Source of the DNA: Agrypnia vestita
Taxonomy: Eukaryota > Arthropoda > Insecta > Trichoptera > Phryganeidae
Length of the DNA: 64,000 bases
Direction: 5' to 3'
Assembly (NCBI GenBank): GCA_016648135.1
Contig: JADDOH010010235.1
Location: 1 to 64,000, forward strand
Position 1 is the first letter of the stretch. The number at the start of each line of letters is the position of its first letter. Positions 56,382-64,000 of this stretch are shown here, piece by piece. A program made the position numbers and the translations under genes. The notes under the pieces are model-generated. The model made no database searches. It had not been told where the DNA came from and was given only the letters and a program-made list of their open reading frames with translations.

Positions 56382-56969
56382 GGGTGAGTCGAAAAACTTT
56401 TTTCTGCTTTTTTACGGAACACAGCAATATAAAGGTGCTAAATGGTCTAAAAATAACATGCGTGGAATATTATTACATTCTGATAACTTTGTCTGCCTCC
56501 GGATTTAAATCGTTTATTTGATTTTTTTTAGTAGAGTTCCAATGACGGTTCCAACCAGTAATCGTAACTTTATTCATATGTGGAAAATTCTTCTTGATTC
56601 CAAGTATGAAATTGTTGTAATACCTTTTGCTGTGTCAGTAAGAAATGTAATCAGCTTTCATTACTGACACTATTTAAAAAAAATATAATAATAATAGAAA
56701 TATAATTTTTGTCAACATTTCCTTGTAATATCTAATTTTTATAATACAATTTTAACTTGCTTTAGAGACGCGCATTTTTAAACTTTTTTTAAGCGTGCTG
56801 TAGTAGCTCATATTTTTTTTTACAAAATATGTACCAATAATTTACAGTCGATCCGGAGGCAGAAAATGATATCCTATTTTAATAAAATATTAAATGGCCA
56901 AAAATATCATTATTCTTGCTATGTCAAATAGAAAAGAGATTTTTTTTTCATACACGGGTGACCCACCCT
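56382..56969. mobile_element. TA-flanked TIR element (mariner-like)
   Basis: Outer ends TAGGGTGAGTC and, inverted, TAGGGTGGGTC. Internally, TCTGCCTCCGGAT at 56490 and ATCCGGAGGCAGA at 56851 are inverted, so the element has two nested inverted pairs. 588 bp, no ORF. Confidence 0.6.
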
Positions 56970-57149
56970 AATATATACATTCGTTATACGGACGGGGGCG
57001 TTAGTGTGCTATTGATAGAATATGAACTAACGATATCTTTTAAAGATGGAATCATAGTAGTGAGTCACCAAGATAATTTGTAATCTTCAACACAAACTTG
57101 AAGATTCTGAGTGGCCGTGAAAACCTAAGAACATTCATAATTTGTAATC

Positions 57150-57265
57150 ATTGTCTCTATTTGTATATTTCAATGGACTCTCTTATCAATCTAGGTATTT
57201 GGTATGGTTCTGTCAGAAAATTTTTTATTTTATCAAATCTGATGCAAGACTAAGATTTTCTTGAG
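57150..57265 (-). pseudogene. Second Penelope-like fragment
   Basis: The plus strand TATATTTCAATGGACTC is shared exactly with 39275, and TTGGTATGGTTCTGTC follows as in 39305. Minus-strand peptides ESPLKYTN/ESIEIYK and a decayed FDKxKxxxTEP block are recognisable. More decayed than 39050-39440. Confidence 0.6.
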
Positions 57266-57490
57266 ATGTTTGTTTTTTTTAGAGTGTTCAAATTAACGTT
57301 GACGAGCACTAAATAAAATATGCAGTTACCATGTTAATGACTTTTATGGTATTTTGTTTTAAAAGTAAATATTGATTATTTTAGATAAGATTTTTTTCAT
57401 AGCGTTATTGTGATTGATTTTTTTAGTAGGTTTTTCGATTTAGTATAGAAATTTCCGTAATTTTTCTGTCTTCAATTTATTGGAAAGAGC

Positions 57491-57607
57491 ATTAAAAAAT
57501 TCTTCTATAATGGGATCCCCAATTCCATTAAGGAATTAAATAGTGTGGAACTGCTCAATAAACGGCTGAAGGGACTTGTGTTGGAGAGGAGATATGCATA
57601 TATGGCA
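57491..57607 (+). pseudogene. CR1/Jockey-like C-terminal tail
   Basis: Reads IKKFFYNGIPNSIKELNSVE then LLNKRLKGLVLERRYAYMA. The F-(Y/F)-N-x-(I/L)-P-x-x-I-K-x-L-x-x-x-x-x-F/L-K-(R)-x-L-K pattern is the usual end of the CR1/Jockey-group polyprotein. No stop in this stretch. It abuts an unrelated GC-richer region. Confidence 0.6.
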
Positions 57608-57680
57608 TCAGCCGACCAGAGCCGGCCCCAGTTCAAATTCGACCGCCGCCGCCGCTTGCAACATTTTCAACCAACTGTCA

Positions 57681-57863
57681 TTACGCCCGGTCCTGTTCGA
57701 ACCGCATCTTGTTTTTTTTTCGTTCGATCTTGACTTGCCTCTCGAATTCATTCTTGAGAGGGAATTTACTCTCCATGGTGATGACGGCATACATCATTAA
57801 TACAGTCCACTTCAGAGTGCCAAGTTTATGCAAATCGGAGGAACCGAGGGGAAGTTTTTGCAT
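57681..57863 (-). CDS. Possible 60-residue protein, unknown
   Basis: An ATG-initiated minus-strand frame reads MQKLPLGSSDLHKLGTLKWT, VLMMYAVITMESKFPLKNEF and ERQVKIERKKNKMRFEQDRA, then TAA. A short hydrophobic segment (WTVLMMYAVITM) precedes a strongly charged, probably helical tail, as in small mitochondrial inner-membrane proteins. The region is much less AT-rich than its neighbours. It could be a real small gene, an exon or a retrocopy; no family recognised. Confidence 0.3.
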   Translation of the reverse strand: MQKLPLGSSDLHKLGTLKWTVLMMYAVITMESKFPLKNEFERQVKIERKKNKMRFEQDRA

Positions 57864-57964
57864 TGTCTTTTCTATATGCCGGCCTTTTCGCTTTATACTG
57901 GACGGCTAACTTGCCTTGGAAGTCTCCGTAAAGTTAAACTATCTCCAGCGCACTATACCATGAT

Positions 57965-58545
57965 TGCCGCCGATTCAAATGATACTTCTTGATAGGTAAA
58001 ATGATAATGGGCTGGGCTATTGGGTAGGTATTGCATTTAGGCAAAAAAACATTTTCAGCTGAATTCGATCTATTACTAAAACATCCAAATGTATTATTAT
58101 TGAAGTACATTTTGTGAATTTCAATTATCGCAATTTTTTTATAAATTTGATTAATATTTAGGACATTAAAAATTTAAAAAGTTGCCTTGTTGGGAAAATT
58201 GAAATATCATACTGATAATTACTCTGAACTATTTTCACTGGTAATATATGAAACTTAGAGGTCCCACCCCAGTCAACTATATCATTCTGTAAAATATACT
58301 GGCCAAACGCAAAGTATACCACTTTCAGCATGTTTATTGATAAGATATTTTGTAGCCCTGTGAATAGGTAAATGAGTTTTCTCATCCTTGTGACTGCGGA
58401 ATATATTTGCTCTTTCATTGACACCATATTTTTTTCTGAGAAAACGGTGTGTACGCATCAAAAATATGATATTGCTAGGCAATAATATATATCTGGCAAT
58501 AACAATATATACAAAAAACTGCTAGGCAATAATATATATCAATTA
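57965..58545. other. No gene seen
   Basis: AT-rich spacer. Near 58470-58535 a GCTAGGCAATAATATATATC block is repeated in tandem twice. Confidence 0.4.
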
Positions 58546-58905
58546 ATGTATATTATAGATGTCTCACAGAGACAAAACAGTATTTTATTTATGGGAAAGT
58601 AGGTATAGAAATCTTTTGGGTGTACATAGGACTTACGACCTATCGTATGGTTGGCTTAAGTGATCACTTTACACAATGTAACGTTCGCCATTTCCACCCA
58701 TGAAAGAGTATACCATGCCTACTAATTTTTGAAAGTTGTATATATATTTGAATTGCATGCAACGCTTCATATGTGCGTTGTAACCACCTTTCCATGCGGC
58801 CTGTAAAGTGATCGTAAGTCCTATGTACATCCAAAAGACTTCTATACCTACTTTCCCATAAATAAAATACAGTTTCGTCACTGTGAGACATCTATAATAT
58901 ACATT
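58546..58905. mobile_element. Full foldback element, family B
   Basis: Outer ends ATGTATATTATAGATGTCTC and the exact inverse at 58883-58905. Arms pair through GGGAAAGTAGGTATAGAA and CATAGGACTTACGA. The inner part is not symmetric: the left arm runs on through CACAATGTAACGTTCGCC with no partner, so one arm is partly deleted. 360 bp. Confidence 0.75.
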
Positions 58906-59655
58906 AATTAATTAATCATGTCTTTGTGACAATAAATCCAGCACTGTTTTGAAAGATTTAAACAAACTCAAAATAATATTACTAATCTTTTTCAAATAAT
59001 TTTTTTAATCAAGGATCGGTTTCTTAATGTCGATTGGTTTCACCTTTTCAATTCAATAAGTATAATTAAATTGCGTAAAGTGACGTTGTACCTTTTCCGA
59101 ACAACCCCGGTAAAATATTTAAGCCATACATCATCCCTTACAGCTAAGAAGTACACGTGTTCAGATAAAGTTTGAGAAACAGCAGACAATGATTAAAATT
59201 GTCTCGTGTATGGCAGGCATTATACGTTTGTCGTGCTCAAACTTTTCTCATTACGCAAATTTCCGAACTAATGGTACACCGGGAAAACGATTGTCAAACA
59301 TTTTACAATAAAAGTTTTACTCATCGAATTCCCAGAGATATAATTAAGATACAATTACTTCACGACCCGAATTATAAGAACACCCCCAAGCTCGGGTGTG
59401 GCCCCAAATTGTATTCAGAATGCTGTGCTTAGTAAATTTGCGGCTGATTTTAGGCAAAGGAAAGCAAAATCGATATACAAGATTTGTAAGCCAGTTAATT
59501 TATCATATTTAAGTTATTACTAGGCTGAAGCTAATTTGAGGATAGTTTATATAATAATTAATATGTAATATCAGTGTACAAAAAAACCAACGAGTATCAA
59601 ATAGAACAAGATCCGTTTTATAAGTTTCTACAGATTAAAAAATGTGCAAATAAAA
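58906..59655. other. No gene seen
   Basis: The 77-codon frame at 59199-59432 shows no recognised motif. Confidence 0.4.
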
Positions 59656-59659
59656 AATA

Positions 59660-60103
59660 TGAAAGCAAAGGCAGTAATATCCAAAAAAATTTAATACAGT
59701 CATTGTGGATTACATTTATAATATAATGAATTCGAGATTTAATATGAAATATGATTTTGGAAGGGATAGATAGATAAAATCTAGAATGCAGTATATTTTA
59801 AATTAATAATCCTTAGTGACTGCAGCAATATCCAAAAAAAAATTAATACAGTCATCGAGTATTACATTTATGACATACTGAATTATAAATTTTAAAGGAA
59901 AATCTAGAATTAAGTATATTTTTAATTAATAAACCTTTCAGTATATTTTAAATTACTAATCCTTAGATATTAGTAATTAGTTTTTACCTTAAATTACTTA
60001 AACCATTAATAAGTATTTCAGGACATTTTAAATTAGTAATCCTTAGTGACTACATTCAAAACATTTTTTAAATTCTTTGGGTATTGCTGCCTTTGCTTTT
60101 ATA
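59660..60103. repeat. Inverted-end element with internal tandem copies
   Basis: AAAGCAAAGGCAGTAATATC at the left and its near-inverse GGTATTGCTGCCTTTGCTTT at the right. Inside, CAATATCC(A)n TTAATACAGTCAT occurs twice about 155 bp apart, and TTTTAAATTA-x-TAATCCTTAG three times (about 59795, 59945, 60025). Non-coding. Confidence 0.6.
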
Positions 60104-60109
60104 CCCCAC

Positions 60110-60925
60110 ATATGTAATAATAATTGTATTTAGCTTCAGTCTTTGTTTTACGGTGAGCCAATATTAATCTGATAACAACATTTTATTAATTTTAGAATAT
60201 CTGTTTCTCCTTAAAATCATTCTCATCACTCTGATTTGTTGAATTCTATTTTTTATGTCTCCTTCATTACTTGAGTTCAAAATTGTAGTAAAATGTTGTA
60301 AGCGTGGAGAAATTTTTGATTTAATCAATAACAAAATGTTATTTACTTACAGAAACACTCGTTAATATTTATATTTACAAATCATTCCAGAGGAAATATT
60401 ATATGGACTTTTTATATAAATTCAATTTGATCGGTGATCGGTCAGCTGTCAGCGTGCCAAGCGTGCATTTTAAGCTTTGAGGCTATAAAGCGATATGTGG
60501 GAATAATGCCTGAGGGTAGGGACATACTGTCATTTTCTCCAGAGGTTAACGTAGATTGATTCTGGGTTTCAGGGGGTTAAGAAGGGCTAGTATTAGATTA
60601 AACAGGGCATCTATCTGTTTGAGGGCTCCAAGTCGGCTCGAAAGGGTCGAAGGCTTTTATTCATGTGATTTACAGCACTTGAGAGGGTTAAGGGATGCAT
60701 GATTGTATGTAAGCTGTGTGAGGAAGGCGTGCGATGAGATTGTGAGACATTCATTCGAATTTCTTTTGTGCAAAACAAGCAAATATTTTGACTTGTTTCA
60801 ATGGTTAGTCAATACAATCTTAAGACGTTCTCTTAAAAGTGCTCTTCCGTGTATGTAGCCTGTAAATTAAGTAGAAGATGTAAAAGATTTGTGCTATTTA
60901 ACATCGTATGATGTGTAATTTTAAT
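60110..60925. other. GC-richer, G-rich patch, no gene recognised
   Basis: 60420-60740 is distinctly G-rich on the plus strand with many GGG and GGGTTA runs, unlike its surroundings. No frame or repeat was identified. Confidence 0.35.
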
Positions 60926-60929
60926 ATAT

Positions 60930-61506
60930 TGTCACGGGAAAATATATTAAAATTACACTTTTATTACACAATAACGTTACACAATATATTAAAATTACAG
61001 TTTGTGGAAGATAAATGAATCACTTAAACATTATTAAAGTTTTTATATATTTCACAAAAAGTCACTGGATACGATCTTAACAAGAGCACTGTTCTTAATT
61101 CAGTTACTAAATGTTTATGTAATAATTTACACATTACTTCACTATTCGTTCTAGAATCTTCGCCACATATTTATCACTCCTGAGTAACTTGACTCTGATA
61201 TACTGATACATGTTACTTAAAACGCTAAGGTCCTCACTAGAAAACTTCTCGTTTGTCGGTAGGTACTCGCGACGAATTTTTTTCACTCGGTTAAACACAC
61301 GTTGGTCTCATTGTTGCGGTTTTTATTTAGACTATGGCGTAGTTGGTCCTCTTTTATATATAAATGTCGCGTTCTCGATGTTCTCAGAGTTTACGATAAA
61401 GTCCCAGTCAATTCCAGAGTATTGTGGAGCGTTCCAGAGATTATGAAAGGTTTCAATACTGCGTAATTCCTTCTAATTCTACGTTCTTCCTTCTAATCTC
61501 GTTAAA
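60930..61506 (-). mobile_element. Solo LTR (gypsy-like) with ATAT duplication
   Basis: ATAT lies on both sides (60926-60929 and 61507-61510). Minus strand begins TTTAACGAGATTAG (TGTAACGAG with mutations) and ends CCCGTGACA. TATA box TTTATATATAAAAGAGG around 61345 (minus). Blocks AAAGTCACTGGATACGA and GCACTGTTCTTAAT match 14640-15478 and 32614-33150. 577 bp, no internal region. Confidence 0.8.
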
Positions 61507-61559
61507 ATATATTTGACACTTCATAGCAAATAGTCAGTAGTAGAAGCACGGGCTAAACT

Positions 61560-61725
61560 TTGACAACATGTCATCGATGCTACAAATATAAATAAATTCA
61601 AATCTCGATTGGAGGGAAAAGGATTGAATTATTTTGAAATTAAATATGAGAACATAATCAGAATGCTCGCTGCTTATTCGCTCGCGCAGAATACGCTAAT
61701 AATTGTAATAAGAAAAATTAAATGT
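61560..61725 (+). pseudogene. Possible non-LTR C-terminal scrap
   Basis: One frame reads QHVIDATNINKFKSRLEGKG then a hydrophobic run to TAA. V-(V/I)-x-A-x-x-(V/I)-N-x-F-K-x-R-L-(D/E) is a common end of CR1-type proteins. Short and unsupported on either side. Confidence 0.35.
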
Positions 61726-61729
61726 TTTT

Positions 61730-62090
61730 AAAAGAAAGATTTACTGAATTAATATTTCAATCGATTAAATATTTGAGGACCACTAAGATATGAATTTTTG
61801 GCGGAAAACTGCGATATAAGAAAATTGTTATATAAATAAATAATCTAAGATTCCGCAAAAATCTCATTTTCATAACACGTGATTTATATAAACGATATAT
61901 CTATTATTTTGTAGAGGTATATGTCTTGTTCATACATATATATTTTCTCATTTCGGCGAATTATAAAAATATGAAACCAAATTTATTAATTAATTAGAAA
62001 AGACATACTACAGAAAATTATATCAACGAAAAAATCTCATATCTATCTGGGAAATAAATGTGCGTTACCATTACGTTAGCAGCTCGTACA
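61730..62090. other. No gene seen
   Basis: AT-rich spacer. Confidence 0.4.
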
Positions 62091-62094
62091 TTTT

Positions 62095-62285
62095 TTTTAA
62101 ACAGAGATGTGAACACGGGATACGTGTCACATCAATATTCTTACTATTTTCAAACTAAGCTAAACGCTTGTGCTATGATCATTGGACTAACTTGCTATTC
62201 TGGAGTGAGATTCTAACTCGCGACGTTTGGATCACGAGGCGAGAGTCCTAACCACAAGACCAACAAGCTACATGGCCATCAATAT
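62095..62285 (-). mobile_element. SINE family 2, near full-length
   Basis: On the minus strand: head TAGCTTGTTGGTCTTGTGGT (box A), box B-like GCGAGTTAGAATCTC, body CATAGCACAAGCGTTTAGCT, GAAAATAGTAAGAATATTGA and TGTGACACGTATCCCGTG, tail CTGTTTAAAA. Matches 43966-44165 over its length. Confidence 0.75.
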
Positions 62286-62289
62286 ATCG

Positions 62290-63395
62290 ACTTTATACGT
62301 AAGTCTCTTTTTATTATTTGATTAACACATGTTGTCTATTTTTAGCAATACTTTTTGTAATGCAGAGGTCACAAATTATTCTGCATATCTGCCGCTAGAG
62401 GACGACAGAATTACATCTTTAATTCATTGTAATTTTTGGAAACCTTTGATATTATAATACATATTGAAGAACACATTCTTATTGTGAAGTTGCAATTTCA
62501 GAACAGAGTTCTGTGAATTTTTTAAAACCAAATTTAGAAGAAAATAAGAATAAATATGTAGAGAAAAATCTTATCTGAAACTATAGTTTATCTTAATAAG
62601 ATCATATTTCTAGTAAAATATTGTGTGTGGAATTTGAAAGTTTCGTTGGTAGTTCAGATGTCGTGCAAGATCGATAACTAATAGTTTGCGGGTGAAGTTG
62701 GCCTGCTTTTTCCACATCCACGTTCAATTTGATTGATGCAACCGATTGCAACGTGGAGTGGAATACGCCTTTGGGACTTTGCGTCATTCTGAACGCGAAA
62801 AGTTCGCTTTATCGTACACATTTTACAAACCCGATAATCTTGACAGCATCGTCTCGAACGCCATATGTTGTCATTCTTTATTATTTAAATAAAATATAAA
62901 TCTGTGCTTGTGTTCTTTAATCAATGTTTTTTCGCACAATTATATTATTAGATTTTGAATAATAAGGATACTCTTTTTCAATCTGTCTGTAGGTATAAGG
63001 GCCGCTAATCACACAAATATACACTACACAGTATACACAAACACTACGTAAATATAAGAATTAAAAAATATCATTGTAAGTACAGCACCTAAGAGGTTCA
63101 TGAGTTATTATTTATTTAGTACGTGCAATGAAAATATTGAAGCATAGCATTTAAGTAAACGTATAATTTGAAAATAAAACGGAATGAATAGTTATATTCA
63201 TTGATATTTTTTGCTGTAGGTGCATATCCTACTAAACAATTACACAGACTTGGAATATGCCAGTAGAAATGAGTACAATTTAATGGAATATTTTTTTCTC
63301 TCTTTCAATACCTAAGTGTCGTTCTGAATTTGATTTTTACCTAATATTCTTTATTTTATTTTATTATTATTTTGTTAAAGGTTTTAATTATATAT
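62290..63395. other. No gene seen
   Basis: 62640-62870 is more GC-balanced and includes a 61-codon minus-strand frame without recognised motifs. The rest is AT-rich. Confidence 0.35.
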
Positions 63396-63401
63396 TTAAA
63401 A

Positions 63402-63640
63402 AAATGTTTTTATGTTTGTTTATTTTACTTTAAATGATGTTTTATTTTTATTACTTCTTTCGTTTATAATTATTAAATGTGTTTTTATGATAATTCATTT
63501 TACTTCCAATAATGTTTTATTTTTAATACTTCTTTCGTTTATTATTATAAAATGTGATTTTATGATTGTTTATTTCACTTTTAATGATGTTTTATTTTTA
63601 TTAGTTCTTAAGATTTTTATTTTAAAATATGTTTTTTGTT
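63402..63640 (+). repeat. Three-copy tandem repeat, about 75 bp
   Basis: Three units each contain AATG(A/T)TGTTTTATTTTTA-like and TACTTCTTTCGTTTAT-like blocks. The period stays a multiple of three, so one frame encodes a repeated hydrophobic peptide (unit begins NDVLFLLLLSFIIIKC). Probably simple tandem duplication; a real membrane protein is unlikely. Confidence 0.75.
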
Positions 63641-64000
63641 CGGTATGTATACAATTATTGTACTTTACATAAATCTGTAATAGGACGTTGATAATAATAA
63701 ATAAACAAAATATTATTCTATTGTTCTTTTTAAATTATAATCATATTATTCAGATTTTAATGTACCATAACATTCTATCACATAAATATTTTGTAAATGT
63801 ACTCACTGCACGCATCTTTTAAATAAAATATTTATAAACATGAATTATGTGCTATCTTTATTATACATATAATAACAATAAATCACTATTCTATCTAAAA
63901 AATCAAGTCGGCATACTTCCTACTTCCGTGTTCAATAATATTTTATTTCGATCCCAGAAGATTGAAAACTATCAACTTTTCCGTTTAAAAAAAAAATGTA
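63641..64000. other. No gene seen
   Basis: AT-rich window end. Confidence 0.4.

Noticed and set aside
56189..56521. 110-codon frame as a gene
   Set aside because: Runs from a GC-richer spacer into a TIR element; no motif and no ATG-based support for coding.
63402..63640. CRISPR-like array
   Set aside because: Units are whole tandem copies with no spacers, and the DNA is eukaryotic.

Overview
This window is AT-rich eukaryotic DNA, most likely from an insect. The evidence is indirect: degraded ends of RTE-like, CR1/Jockey-like and Penelope-like retroelements, short Helitrons with CTAG ends, tRNA-derived SINEs, hAT, mariner and Harbinger type elements, and solo LTRs of a Ty3/gypsy-like type. 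No complete host gene, rRNA gene, true tRNA gene or CRISPR array was found. Most open frames in the window are short and use non-ATG starts, so they are chance frames in AT-rich DNA.

Layout. 0-9.5 kb: a foldback MITE cut by a Helitron, an RTE-like 3' end, a 0.46-kb foldback, an inverted retroelement tail, a complete GGCCGTA MITE, a Helitron end, an LTR-like repeat holding an inverted non-LTR fragment, a possible small-peptide transcription unit near 6.6 kb, and a decayed retroelement at 8.2-8.7 kb. 9.5-17.1 kb: a Helitron, a second complete GGCCGTA MITE, two inverted CR1-like tails, a solo LTR with a Helitron inside it (perfect GTAT duplication), another solo LTR, and a retroelement tail. 18.3-23.9 kb: the region most likely to contain host or domesticated coding sequence. 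It has a GC-rich island with a 53-codon open stretch, retroelement tails, a second CR1-like tail, a possible terminal exon with poly(A) signal (22.3 kb), a 92-codon open block behind a possible splice acceptor on the minus strand (23.3-23.6 kb), and a small mariner-type MITE.

24-36 kb is sparse: LTR-like repeats, including one perfect solo LTR at 30.7 kb with ATAT duplications, SINEs and a large foldback. At 36.46-37.21 kb lies a short PIF/Harbinger-type element with TAA duplications and matching inverted ends, carrying a decayed MADF exon and a BESS-like tail. 37-49 kb holds RTE and Penelope-like remnants, Helitrons and SINEs. 50-54.5 kb holds a foldback, a CR1/L2-like tail, a 167-bp hAT MITE with a perfect 8-bp duplication inside Helitron debris, and a hAT-like element interrupted by a 5'-truncated non-LTR insertion that has a 13-bp duplication and an undamaged 3' reading frame. 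55-64 kb holds more TIR elements, a Penelope fragment, a foldback, another solo LTR with ATAT duplications and a frame-preserving tandem repeat.

The window therefore records layered transposition, with at least five nesting or abutting events that give a relative age order. Identifications rest on motif and repeat recognition by eye. Outer limits without a stated target-site duplication are approximate.
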